Shown here one piece after another: positions 19,885 through 29,585 of a DNA stretch of 64,000 bases. The translations under genes were made by a program, and so were the position numbers. Every line of letters starts with the position of its first letter. The stretch's first letter is position 1. The notes beneath the pieces are model-generated. The model saw nothing but the letters and a program-made list of their open reading frames with translations, ran no database searches and was not told where the DNA came from. The DNA lies in assembly GCA_030435675.1 (NCBI GenBank), contig CM059622.1, forward strand, positions 17,608,001 through 17,672,000. The letters run 5' to 3'. The stretch is from Steinernema hermaphroditum. Its lineage: Eukaryota > Nematoda > Chromadorea > Rhabditida > Steinernematidae.

Positions 19885-21096
19885 TTACAAACTGAGCAGC
19901 TTCTTCAATTTTTCGATTTCTTCAAGCAATTACTTTGTTTCTTTTTCATGCTCGTTCTTCATTTCCTCGATCACTTTTTTGTAATGTCCCTCTACAACTT
20001 TACAAGTTCTCCTCGTTCTTGGCGTTTTTTTCTGCAGGCTCCGCAGCGTCCTTCTCGTTCTCCGCTCTCTTCCGTTTGCGGTTCACAGGTGTTTCCGGAA
20101 CATCAAGTCTTTACGGAACATCGAGGAGATCCGAGTCGTTTCCTAGTGGTGCGATGTTAGACGACACTATTGATTCTACGCTTAGGTCATCAATAATCAC
20201 ATCGGTCTCCAATTCTTCTAACTCGAGTCCTGCTTCTTCTTGTCCGGCAAACATCTTGTCCATGACTTCCTCTCGATTTGATATTGAAAGGTTCAGCTTT
20301 GATAGCTCCAAACCCATGCGACCCGTGTAGTTCTCAAGCGGATTCTCAAGCCCCTTCGAGCCCTTCACCTTCGGGAGGTCTTCCAGAAATTCATTGAGGA
20401 ACTTTTCGCGCTTCTCCATAGACCAGTTCGCGAGCGAATTTGCCTTTCTTGCTCTGTTGGCGACTTTCTTCGTGTTGTTGTCCAGGTCAAACAATACGGA
20501 CATTGTTCGCCAAAGAATCTTGCAGTAGATGCCGTATTGAAAGTGTGTCGCATCTCTGCACTTCGCAAGCGCATCAAGTATCTTCGGCTTGTCATCGAAC
20601 ATGCACAGCATCGATTCCAGCGTATCTGTGGACGGGAACTCCTTGATCCGCGCTTGAGACAGTACCTTCAAGAACGGTCTGATCTTTTGTATAGGCTCCT
20701 TCAATGCCGTCCGTTCCCGAGGAAGATCCGGCATCACCGTTACAATCCAATTAACCATAGCGGTGTGATCGAACCGCTTATTGTTCTTCTTTTTCAGGCA
20801 TTCCACAAGCGGTTGAAACCGGATCGCCGCCTCCCCTCAAGATCGATGTTCTTGTAGACTTTGCAGTCGACATTTAGTTCCGTCCAGTTCTCTGGCCGGG
20901 ATACTTTGATTGCTCTCAGGCGACGGTATCCGTCGATGAGTGTGAAGCTCCCGTCGTTGTTTTCGTTGACGTGGAACACTTGCTTGGTCAGCCACTTTTC
21001 TATGTTCTCAGCACCATGCAGCTTGACCGCGCCTTCGTCTTTTTGCAATTCTTTTTCGAGAAGATCGTAATACTGCGAAGTCTTGAGAACTTTCAA
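19885..21096 (-). pseudogene. ParB/Srx-like domain protein with basic and coiled-coil C-terminus, broken
   Basis: Reading the - strand from ATG at 21096, the first ~90 residues include FTLIDGYRRLRAIK; DGYRRLRA (55-62) matches the G-x-R-R-x-x-A motif of ParB/sulfiredoxin-fold N-terminal domains. In a GGGG run near 20840 the frame breaks and continues one frame over for another ~230 codons (VECLKKKNNKRFDH through GNDSDLLDVP) of unrecognised sequence. A stop (TAA) near 20112 is followed in frame by a basic segment, PVNRKRKRAENEKD, resembling a nuclear-localisation signal. After a further frame change come KVVEGHYKKVIEEMKNEHEK and a leucine-rich coil ending at 19885, with one more stop inside. 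At least four lesions are visible. ParB-like folds are mainly bacterial, phage or plasmid proteins, so transfer or a mobile-element or viral origin is possible. The family call rests on one motif. Confidence 0.5.
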
Positions 21097-21203
21097 GGAC
21101 AGTTATCGCATCAACCATATCTGCAATAAGGTGGCTTAGGCGTGGCGCAGGGCGCCATGCCAATTTGGGTTTGGGCCTTACCTATGCCCGGCCTTTTTGA
21201 ATA

Positions 21204-22103
21204 GCTGCGTTCGTACTCCGCGTACGTTTTGCCGCGCGTGCGTTTTGCCGCAAAACCCCCGCGTCAAAACGGACGCAAAGACGCGCGGGAAATTTGAAAC
21301 GGTCTGGTGAATGTCGTACGTTCGTCCAGCTTTTCTTTTTTTTCGAGCGGCGCGCGACGTTTTCTCCGTCGTAACCGGCCCTATCGCTCTCAAATGAACA
21401 GCATCGTCAACGTTCACGACTTTTTCGACAATCCCTCAACAGTCCTCACACATAGTAAGATAAACAACACCACAAGGACAATTTGTTCGTGTGGTCGCCT
21501 GAATTTGGTCCAGGTTGAGCACTGATATCGGATGTTCTCGAGAAGGCTTCAACGGAGCAGTCTACTCAGTTGGAATATCATCGATGTACTCTTCTGCTTC
21601 TTCGATAAGCCCTCAAAGTGTGCGCCTACAGTGCTACAGTCAGCTAGAGCAGTTAGGCGATTCGCCGACCGGCCATGCTGCTCTTCTGAAATCACTCGAA
21701 AATGTAGAAAACTCGATGAAATCGCCATGAAACGCGATACCAGAGATATAAAACGGTGTTCCCATGAGATAATCACTTGCGAGCGCAAAAATTTGAAAGC
21801 GCTCCGCAAAATGCGACAAAGACTATCAAAAACTATGTGAAACAGGAAAAAACAATTAAAATTAGTGATACCAGGCGTATAATAACTCGTTCCCACTGCA
21901 TTCGCGGAAAAACAGCTCGAAATCCAGCTGAAAACGGTACAGCGTAAGCTGAAGACGCAGCCGCGTCCGGTTTGACGCGCGATTTTTGCGTGCGTTTTTT
22001 TCCATATCGAGCGTCTAGACGCGCGTCAAGACGCGACGTTTTTTTGGACGCGCGTCCGAAAAAACGCACGCGCGGCAAAACGCACGCGAAGTGTGAACGC
22101 AGC
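21204..22103. mobile_element. 900-bp MITE with TA target duplication
   Basis: The ends GCTGCGTTC...GCGCGTGCGTTTTGC and their inverted copy are ~45 bp long with about four mismatches. TA flanks at 21202-21203 and 22104-22105. Subterminal DNA is rich in cg-containing runs such as gacgcgcgtc. Short frames inside (for example AARKKRKAGRTYDIHQTVSN on the - strand at 21178-21417) show no transposase motif. Probably a non-autonomous TA-targeting (Tc1/mariner or similar) element. Confidence 0.75.
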
Positions 22104-22347
22104 TAATACAAGTTCACGGTTACCCTTGATTCCAAACACTCTCGGCAAAACTAAGGGTGCAAGTTGTAGATGTCGGCGAGGCGAGTCGAACGAGCTACTG
22201 CACGCCTCGGCAGGTCTACATCCCTGCGAGCTACAAGGCCATTTACCTATCCCACAAGTTGTAACGCAAATGTCACGCAAACCCCATACGTTCGGTCAGC
22301 GTTCCGATTGCGCTGGTTTGCAATGGTAGATGTCGGGCAAAAGTGCC
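22104..22347. other. Unassigned spacer
   Basis: Contains gtagatgtcggcgaggcgag and a partly inverted copy nearby (gcctcggcaggtctac). I checked it for a tRNA and found no A/B-box pair. No gene supported. Confidence 0.35.
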
Positions 22348-22545
22348 TCAGGGGTAAATCACATGCGTAGAAAACGATTCTGATGTCTAAACTGATAGGT
22401 GCTTGGGTGACATTCCCTAAAACGGGTGGTCGCACCACGACTTATTGTGGAAGCCTTCTAAAATACGGAAAACGTGGTTTTATGGTAAATCACATGCGTA
22501 GAAAGCGAGTCTGATGTCTAAACATATACGTGCTTATATGAAATT
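22348..22545 (+). repeat. ~70-bp direct repeat
   Basis: ggtaaatcacatgcgtagaa...gatgtctaaac at ~22355 recurs at ~22481 with few changes, a spacing of ~130 bp. It continues with related text (gtgcttgggtgacattcc against gtgcttatatgaaattcc). Confidence 0.75.
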
Positions 22546-22599
22546 CCCCGTAATAACAGTAAATTGCAATGTCTATTTACAATCTGAATTGACACTTCT

Positions 22600-22790
22600 A
22601 TTCCGAATTGGAATGGCCATTCCAATTCCGAATGGTCACTTTGAATCCGAATACTTGGACACCAATTCAAGGAATGGATCAGCGATTCAACAGATTGAAC
22701 AAGTCAGTCCAAATTCGAATGTTTGTTCGAAATTCGAATCACCATTCAACATCGGAATGAGCATTCCAAATTGAAATGCCTATGGAACCG
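22600..22790. repeat. ATTCGAAT/GGAATG-rich palindromic simple repeat
   Basis: Dense near-palindromic words (gaattcg, ttggaat, attccaa). The best is ttccgaattggaatgg followed by its inverse at ~22601-22632. No coding content; a hairpin-forming simple region. Confidence 0.6.
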
Positions 22791-23020
22791 TTATTGGGAT
22801 CGGAGATCCCTAGATTGTTTTCTCTACATGCATAAGGAAGTTACTATGTGGCGTTATCTGCTGCGTTGTGCGTCGCTTAGAATCAAAGATTCCAATAAAG
22901 GTCGTAAAACCCTTACTGATGTTTGGGTCCTGCCTAAAGGATAGTCTCCCAATAAGTGTTGGAATTTGGGTTAGAAGGTAGCTCCCAGTCAATAAAGGAG
23001 CAATTTGGATTTTGGCAAAC

Positions 23021-23669
23021 AAATCATCTAAGCTATGCCCGAAAAGTCTACAGGTAGCAAAGACTCAACCCAATAAAGGTAGACAAATCATCGGTTTCAC
23101 TAAGCCTGAATATTCCACAAGCAGCAAAGTCTCAACCTGATAAAGGTAGTCAAATCATCTTATTTTGGCTTTGCCACAAATAGACTCTCACCCAAATTGC
23201 GCGTCTTTTGGAGCTCGCGTAAATGTGACGGTACATTGACTCTGTGACCGATTTATTCCATGTGCCACCTGGTCTTGCTATCGGGCTTAGCATAAGGGTA
23301 ACCCTTATTGCTATCGGGCTTAGCATAAGGGTAAACCCTTATGCTAAGCCCGATAGCAAGACCAGGTGGCACGATTTTCCACGATTTCGTGCCACCGTGG
23401 AAAATCGTGCCACCTTTTTTTGGGGGCACACGGAATAAATCGGTCACAGAGTCAATGTACCGTCACATTTACGCGAGCTCCAAAAGACGCGCAATTTGGG
23501 TGAGAGTCTATTTGTGGCAAAGCCAAAATAAGATGATTTGACTGCCTTTATCAGGTTGAGACTTTGCTGCTTGTGGAATATTCAGGCTTAGTGAAACGAT
23601 GATTTGTCTACCTTTATTGGGTTGAGTCTTTGCTACCTGTAGACTTTTCGGGCATAGCTTAGATGATTT
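23021..23669. repeat. ~650-bp long palindrome (arms ~310-330 bp)
   Basis: 23021-23333 and 23334-23669 are inverted copies with few mismatches, centred on aagggtaaaccctt. The outer ends are aaatcatctaagctatgccc and its complement. Differences are an extra ttgctatcgggcttagcata copy on the left and an extra small hairpin (ggtggcacgattttccacga) on the right. No frame of interest. A transcript would form long double-stranded RNA. Confidence 0.92.
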
Positions 23670-24205
23670 TAGAAAAAAAAACAGAAATGGATCTTAGAAA
23701 AACACGCGCAATTTGGCTTTTTATTTCCAGGGCAAATACTTTGATTTGCATTCATTTATTCGGCTGAGCTCCTGCTGCTTGGGCGGTTTCAGGGCTTAGG
23801 CTTGTTAAGCCTTCCGGGCTTAGGCCAACTATGCCATTTGTATGCATTTATTTGGGTGAGCTACTACGGCTTGGGCAGAAACAAGGCTTAGGGCGTAGCC
23901 AAAGCCAAATTCCATCTTTATTGGGTGGCCGACTTTACGTGCAGGCCCCAGCGATCAGTGAGCTTTGAATGCATTTATTGGGATCTTGATCCCTACATTG
24001 GAATATTGCATAACCTCGCGAGCGAAGCGAGCGGTTAATCAGCGAATGACTACAATCCAACTGTACTTTAACCGACGCTACGACTACAACTATGACTACA
24101 ACTCATCAACCCATAAATATAACCTATGCCTATGCTGGTCAAAGTGGGATCAAAGATCCCAATAAACGAAGCCGCTTCTTCTCATATCGTCACTTTCTAG
24201 CCAAA
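23670..24205. other. Decayed repeat fragments
   Basis: Several copies of a loose motif (catttattNggNtgagct, gcttgggcNg, gggcttaggc) related to the flanks of the long palindrome and to the GGCTTAGG minisatellites. No gene seen. Confidence 0.45.
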
Positions 24206-24209
24206 AATG

Positions 24210-24370
24210 AGCCAGATCTGGTCAAAGATCAGCCGGATCCAATCGTGGATCAGCCGGATCCAATCATGGATCAGCCGGATCCTAGCCTAGATCAGCCGGA
24301 TCTGATCGTGGATCAGACGGATCCAAGCCTAGATCAGCCGGATCCAATCGTGGATCAGCCGGATCCTAGC
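24210..24370 (+). repeat. 21-bp GATCAGCCGGATC minisatellite, left part
   Basis: About eight 21-bp units of gatcagccggatccaatcgt type. Because 21 is a multiple of three, one frame stays open and reads (DQPDPIV/DQPDPSL)n. The array resumes at 29077 after the BEL/Pao insertion. Confidence 0.9.
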
Positions 24371-25362
24371 TAAAGCAGGTGCGGTGCGTGGGCGCTCGCC
24401 TTAAACCTTCTAGCCGATCCGCAGCTATTGAAGGTGCCACGCGGGTTTTGGGCCCTTGAAGCCTCGTTGTACGCGTGCGTGACGCGGTTTTCTTCTCTTC
24501 CGTTCTTCTCTTCTCTTCTCTCTTCTCTCTTCTCTCTTCTCTCTTCTCTCTTCTCTCTTCTCTCTTCTCTCTTCTCTCTTCTCTCTTCTCTCTTCTCTCT
24601 TCTCTCTTCTCTCTTCTCTCTTCTCTCTTCTCTCTTCTCTCTTCTCTCTTCTCTCTTCTCTCTTCTCTCTTCTCCCTTCTTCTCTCTTCTCCCTTCTTCT
24701 CTCTTCTCCCTTCTTCTCTCTTCCTCTTCTTGATCACTGCGTGTGATCCCAAATCGCCCCTAGCGGCGATGCGTAGTCCCGAGCGACTACTGACTAGCGC
24801 GCTCTCTGGCTGCGTAGTCCTTCCTGTCCTACTCTAGGTACAGGGCCAAATGCGGGAATATCGACGACGAGGAACCAGCAAGTCGACGATCCCGATATAA
24901 CCAACCAAGCTGCAATGCGTACACGACAAAGACAGCTAAAACACAACTTTTATCTACACGATAAATAACAAGCGAACACTATCACAACAACCCGGTGCCC
25001 AGCAGGCGACACGGGTGAACCAGCTGCAAAACTCGGCAAGCACGGACCGCAGCACGGAACGTCAGCACGGAACCGATCGCAGCACGGCAGCAGCAGAGCG
25101 GAAGCGCTCTTCTCGCGCGCGGGATCCTACTACGGTACAGCGAGCGAGCGTTCAGCACGTTTGAACTCCTTCTGGCGGGAAATGCGTAAGTTCGTCTAGC
25201 GAGACGAAAAGCGCGGGAAATCATGCGATCTCAACTGGGAAACATGCGTTACATGATTAATCCAAATATGGACTGCGTTGATAGACTAGATGCAGGGGGT
25301 TTGACTGTGAAACAAGCGTAAAAAGACACGAAACATGCGAACCTCGCAGCGTTGCTGCGATA
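24371..25362 (-). repeat. 3' LTR of the BEL/Pao element
   Basis: 992 bp, running from taaagcaggtgcggtgcg to gcgttgctgcgata on the + strand. It is the 3' LTR with respect to the - strand coding frame. It contains a 7-bp (CTCTCTT)n microsatellite at ~24517-24722. Confidence 0.92.
24517..24722. repeat. (CTCTCTT)n microsatellite in the 3' LTR
   Basis: Pure CT tract of 7-bp periodicity, followed by longer ctcccttcttct units. The matching tract in the other LTR (28262-28436) is shorter. That explains most of the ~20-bp LTR length difference. Confidence 0.92.
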
Positions 25363-25372
25363 CTCCCCCCGC
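25363..25372 (-). promoter_or_regulatory. Putative polypurine tract of the BEL/Pao element
   Basis: On the - strand GCGGGGGGAG abuts the 5' edge of the 3' LTR, the position where plus-strand DNA priming is expected. Confidence 0.55.
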
Positions 25373-25896
25373 ACTAGAGACGAAGATGCGTATGTGTACT
25401 GCGCGTCACCACTCTGTTGGTTTCAATTCTCACGAAAAGAACATGCGTAAAGGAATCAGAAAGAAACATGCGTTAACCTTTACGCCAACAGCTCATAGCA
25501 TGCTTCTGTCCTTCTCAATCTGGACTGGTACGTCGTACCTGGCTCTGTGGTGTGCGTTCGAGTTCTGGACTCGATATTTCCCGGTGAGGGAGCTAGAAGC
25601 ACCAGCGTGTCGTAGGCGCAGACCATTCGAGAAACGGTGGAGCTCGACAGCTTCAGAACGGCGCTTCTCGTCGTCACCTTCCACCGGACCGCGCTATGTA
25701 TTCAAAATTTTGCGTTTTGTCCTGTCGGACTGTCTGGAACTTCTTCAGACCCTCCCGCCCGCTTCTTGATGGGTACGGGGTTCGTAAATGCGTTTGGCTG
25801 CGATATCATTCGAGCCACAAGCGTCAAAGACTTCATCAACTCTTTCTCTGCGTTTTCATGACGCTCTGCGCCTGCGTTGTCCTTTGCGGACTCTTT
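25373..25896 (-). other. Residual non-coding interior of the BEL/Pao element
   Basis: This is where pol should lie. Only short frames remain (for example 25493-25684, -), without reverse-transcriptase or integrase motifs. It is dense in the word TGCGT. Confidence 0.55.
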
Positions 25897-27930
25897 CTAT
25901 TGCGCGCCTTCCCTGCGCGCTCCATCTTCTTTATCAACTTCAAGTGTGTGTGCGTGAGCTTCGCGCACATTGGGACAGGCGCTGCTGTCGTTCTTCGTCC
26001 GGGAAGGTGCGTTCTCCTTCCCGCAAATCATCGTTCCGAGCGTCGTCGGGTATGCGAACAATCCAGAGGGCAACGCCAGCGGCGTTCCCTTCAAAAAACG
26101 ACCCAAGTAATCCGCACCAATGAGTATATCTGGCCTTCTTCGTTTGCGTTCTTTCTTCTGGCCTTCCGATAACTCCATGCCTTCTTTCTTCAACGTTTCG
26201 CGATCTTCTTCGCTGAGCTTCGGACGCTCGATCGCTCCTTTCACGATCTCCTCGATCTCCAGAGCTTTCAGCTGCGTTTCCGATCCATTCGGCAGCGTGA
26301 TGTCGATTTTCTTCACTGGAACTGCGTCTTTCTTGATCGCTTCCTTCTGTGCGAATGCTTGAACTGAAACAGAGCGTAAATCAACAGTTGGCAAGTTCAA
26401 TTTGCGCGACGCGTCCGCAGTGATGCAGCTGCGAGTTGCTGCCGAATCCAGAATCACCGTCAGCTTCTTTCCAACATGCGTCCTCTTGTCCATCACCGTC
26501 GCTGATCCAGCTAGAACATACGACTTCTCGCAGCGCTTCATTTCAGCGTCTGCGTTCGCTGCGCTGAGCGCGCACAATTGCGTCAGCTCGGACGCGCCCA
26601 TTTTCGAAAATCCTTGCTCCGTCGGAGCGATCGCGTTCTGCGCGAGACACAAGCCGATGTGGTGCGCTTTCGCGCACTGCCCACATCTCGGCGATCTACA
26701 GTCAACAGCTGCATGGCCTCTTCCTAGGCAGTTGAAGCATGCATTCTTTCGAGCGACTGCGTTCCTGCGATCCATCACGTCGCTGTACGTCAAACAGTTC
26801 ACCGAACTGTGACCGGACTCGTCGCAAATGCGGCATGCGTTCACGACACGATGCGCTTCTCCGAAGCGTACTCTTTGCGGTGGCGAGCCGCGCTCAATCT
26901 TGGCGCCAACATTTCGAAAATAACTGCGTTCCTCGCAGAACGAAGCTTGATCACTGCGGCCTGCGTTGGCCGTGAGGCACGATGGCCTTTCTTCTTTCTT
27001 CACAATCGCATTCATCTCGATCTCCCAGGTGATAAACTCGTCCAGCTCCTCGATGAGCATGGATACATTGGCGGACTTCTTGATGCGGTGCATACTGAGC
27101 AGATCCATCTGCGTGTCGTACGGGAATTTGTGCAGAATATGCGTCCAAGTGAACTCGTTGTCCACTTGGATCCCGTACGCCTTCAACTGCTCGTACACCG
27201 CCCAAATCTCATTCAACAATTGACGCTGTGCGTCCCAAGAATCATCCGTGCGCTCGATGCTGTTCAGCATCTGCGTCAAGTCATTTATCACCTTCTGAGA
27301 ATCGCCGTACTGCTGCTGCAGTCGGCTCCAAATCTTTTCATAATTTTCTTCTGCGACCGCGAAGCGGCTGATGCTGCGTAGAGCGTCGCCCTTCAGTGCG
27401 TTTCGCAGGTACGTCAATTTCTGCAGCTTTGAAATGGGCTGCGAGTCCACTAAATCCATAAATATGCTCCGGAATGCGCGCCATTCCCAGGAGTCACCGG
27501 CAAACTCCGGCAGCGTTATCTTCGGCAAACTTGCATGCGTTTGCACTGGCTGCACGGGTTGCGTCAGCGAAACTACAGAGAGTTTCGATCTCTCAATCAC
27601 AATGCGGTATTTCCGCAGCAGCTTGTGTCTTGCTGCTCTCAACGTGTTCAGCGTTTCTTGGCCTTCTGTGCCACATCTTTCATAACTCTTCTCAACTGCA
27701 CTCTGCTGCTTCTCACTCAATTTTCGAAAATCTTCTTGCAGCCTTACGAGGCTCTCACTCAGCTTTTCATCTTCTTCTTCCACCTCTGCGTGGATGCTCT
27801 TCACGGTCACCTCTCTATCTTCGGGAGCCAATGCGTCCCACAACACCATATCTTCCTGGATTTCTTCAATGATGCGTTTTGCTTCTGCCACTTGAAGCGT
27901 AACGTCATTGAGACGGAGCGTAATACACAT
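25897..27930 (-). CDS. BEL/Pao Gag-protease polyprotein
   Basis: 677 codons, uninterrupted. The N-terminal ~130 residues are charged and helical. Next is a capsid-type region (from ~135, LPKITLPEFAGDSWEWRAF) of the kind typical of BEL/Pao Gag. Then come CCHC-type zinc knuckles at ~366 (CRICDESGHSSVNC) and ~398 (CFNCLGRGHAAVDC), and a third Cys/His cluster (CGQCAKAHHIGLC). A retropepsin-like protease has its active site at ~490 (VILDSAATRSCI; DSA in place of DTG/DSG) and a later DILIGADYLGRF. Gag packages element RNA into cytoplasmic particles and the protease matures it. The frame ends soon after the protease, without reverse transcriptase. Its intactness suggests recent activity or selection on the truncated form. 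Confidence 0.9.
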   Translation of the reverse strand: MCITLRLNDVTLQVAEAKRIIEEIQEDMVLWDALAPEDREVTVKSIHAEVEEEDEKLSESLVRLQEDFRKLSEKQQSAVEKSYERCGTEGQETLNTLRAARHKLLRKYRIVIERSKLSVVSLTQPVQPVQTHASLPKITLPEFAGDSWEWRAFRSIFMDLVDSQPISKLQKLTYLRNALKGDALRSISRFAVAEENYEKIWSRLQQQYGDSQKVINDLTQMLNSIERTDDSWDAQRQLLNEIWAVYEQLKAYGIQVDNEFTWTHILHKFPYDTQMDLLSMHRIKKSANVSMLIEELDEFITWEIEMNAIVKKEERPSCLTANAGRSDQASFCEERSYFRNVGAKIERGSPPQRVRFGEAHRVVNACRICDESGHSSVNCLTYSDVMDRRNAVARKNACFNCLGRGHAAVDCRSPRCGQCAKAHHIGLCLAQNAIAPTEQGFSKMGASELTQLCALSAANADAEMKRCEKSYVLAGSATVMDKRTHVGKKLTVILDSAATRSCITADASRKLNLPTVDLRSVSVQAFAQKEAIKKDAVPVKKIDITLPNGSETQLKALEIEEIVKGAIERPKLSEEDRETLKKEGMELSEGQKKERKRRRPDILIGADYLGRFLKGTPLALPSGLFAYPTTLGTMICGKENAPSRTKNDSSACPNVREAHAHTLEVDKEDGARREGAQ

Positions 27931-28087
27931 TTTTCACTGCGTTAAATCAACAACAGGCCAATAAAAATGCGTTACACTCCACGAACTTCCTCGGAAGCGA
28001 AGGAAATTCGTACAACGAATAAAACTTCCAGAAACCAATCCCGAGCGATTGGTTGCGTCACTTCTGCGTACAACGGTGCTTCTACCG

Positions 28088-28104
28088 TTTGTTGGATGCC
28101 CCAA
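28088..28104 (-). promoter_or_regulatory. Putative primer-binding site
   Basis: On the - strand TTGGGGCATCCAACAAA follows the 5' LTR directly. The TGG near its start is the expected complement of a tRNA CCA tail. The source tRNA was not identified. Confidence 0.4.
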
Positions 28105-29076
28105 TAAAGCAGGTGCGGTGCGTGGGCGCTCGCCTTAAACCTTCTAGCCGATCCGCAGCTATTGAAGGTGCCACGCGGGTTTTGGGCCCTTGAAGCCTCG
28201 TTGTACGCGTGCGTGACGCGGTTTTCTTCTCTTCCGTTCTTCTCTTCTCTTCCGTTCTTCTCTTCTCTTCTCTCTTCTCTCTTCTCTCTTCTCTCTTCTC
28301 TCTTCTCTCTTCTCTCTTCTCTCTTCTCTCTTCTCTCTTCTCTCTTCTCTCTTCTCTCTTCTCTCTTCTCTCTTCTCTCTTCTCTCTTCTCTCTTCTCTC
28401 TTCTCCCTTCTTCTCTCTTCTCCCTTCTTCTCTCTTCCTCTTCTTGATCACTGCGTGTGATCCCAAATCGCCCCTAGCGGCGATGCGTAGTCCCGAGCGA
28501 CTACTGACTAGCGCGCTCTCTGGCTGCGTAGTCCTTCCTGTCCTACTCTAGGTACAGGGCCAAATGCGGGAATATCGACGACGAGGAACCAGCAAGTCGA
28601 CGATCCCGATATAACCAACCAAGCTGCAATGCGTACACGACAAAGACAGCTAAAACACAACTTTTATCTACACGATAAATAACAAGCGAACACTATCACA
28701 ACAACCCGGTGCCCAGCAGGCGACACGGGTGAACCAGCTGCAAAACTCGGCAAGCACGGACCGCAGCACGGAACGTCAGCACGGAACCGATCGCAGCACG
28801 GCAGCAGCAGAGCGGAAGCGCTCTTCTCGCGCGCGGGATCCTACTACGGTACAGCGAGCGAGCGTTCAGCACGTTTGAACTCCTTCTGGCGGGAAATGCG
28901 TAAGTTCGTCTAGCGAGACGAAAAGCGCGGGAAATCATGCGATCTCAACTGGGAAACATGCGTTACATGATTAATCCAAATATGGACTGCGTTGATAGAC
29001 TAGATGCAGGGGGTTTGACTGTGAAACAAGCGTAAAAAGACACGAAACATGCGAACCTCGCAGCGTTGCTGCGATA
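28105..29076 (-). repeat. 5' LTR of the BEL/Pao element
   Basis: 972 bp, matching 24371-25362 apart from the shorter microsatellite at ~28262-28436. It is the 5' LTR for the - strand frame and presumably carries the promoter. No obvious TATA box was picked out. Confidence 0.92.
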
Positions 29077-29371
29077 CTAGCCTAGATCAGCCGGATCTTA
29101 GCCTAGATCGGCCGGATCTAATGGTGGATAAGCCGGATCTTAGCCTAGATCGGCCGGATCTAATGGTGGATCAGCCGGATCCTAGCCTAGATCAGCCGGA
29201 TCTAATGGTGGATCAGCCGGATCCTAGCCTAGAACAGCCGGATCTATTGGTGGATCAGCCGGATCCTAGCCTAGATCAGCCGGATCTGATCAAAGATCAG
29301 CCGGATCCTAGCCTAGATCAGCCGCATCTGATCGTGGATCAGCCGGATCCAAGCATAGATCAGCCAGCCTA
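29077..29371 (+). repeat. 21-bp GATCAGCCGGATC minisatellite, right part
   Basis: About fourteen further 21-bp units (gatcagccggatcctagcct type), the continuation of 24210-24370. The frame reads (LDQPDPS/LDQPDLMV)n and stops at 29370. Confidence 0.9.
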
Positions 29372-29585
29372 ACCCTAGCAGACCATGGCTAACCATGCCA
29401 ACGGTCATCCCCCATGCTTAGCTAGCCATAGAAATGCTTTAGAGCCACTTTCCCGCCTTCACCCTGACGAATCAGGAAAATCGTGGCGGGATGAAAGCGT
29501 GACACAAATCGCAACGCGTTGTAGTGCCCAAAGATGACCTCGTATCTCGGCCGGGTGTTGACCTGGCGGGGCAATCTATAGCGCA
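29372..29585. other. Short transition into satellite A
   Basis: No gene. The last ~60 bp begin to resemble satellite A (accgacaaag-type words follow). Confidence 0.4.

Larger units (their letters stand above)
24371..29076 (-). mobile_element. BEL/Pao LTR retrotransposon, pol-deleted
   Basis: Two near-identical LTRs bound a 2742-bp interior. The 5-bp CTAGC at 24366-24370 and 29077-29081 is the target duplication. Orientation follows the Gag-protease frame on the - strand. Reverse transcriptase, RNase H and integrase are missing, so this copy is non-autonomous and would need a relative's enzymes. Near-identical LTRs, apart from a length change in their CT-rich microsatellite, point to a recent insertion. 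Confidence 0.92.

Noticed and set aside
22160..22340. tRNA or small structured RNA in the GC-rich stretch
   Set aside because: No A/B-box pair, and the apparent stem is interrupted.
24366..24837. Long Ser/Leu/Phe-rich and Arg/Glu-rich frames over the CT tracts at 24.4-24.8 and 28.1-28.5 kb
   Set aside because: Translations of the (CTCTCTT)n microsatellite in the LTRs, on both strands.
26120..27945. Plus-strand frames of up to 190 codons at 26.1-27.9 kb
   Set aside because: They lie opposite the intact Gag-protease frame and share no family features.
24371..29371. CRISPR-like array at the regularly spaced repeats
   Set aside because: The repeats are contiguous minisatellite or LTR sequence without unique spacers, and the genome is eukaryotic.
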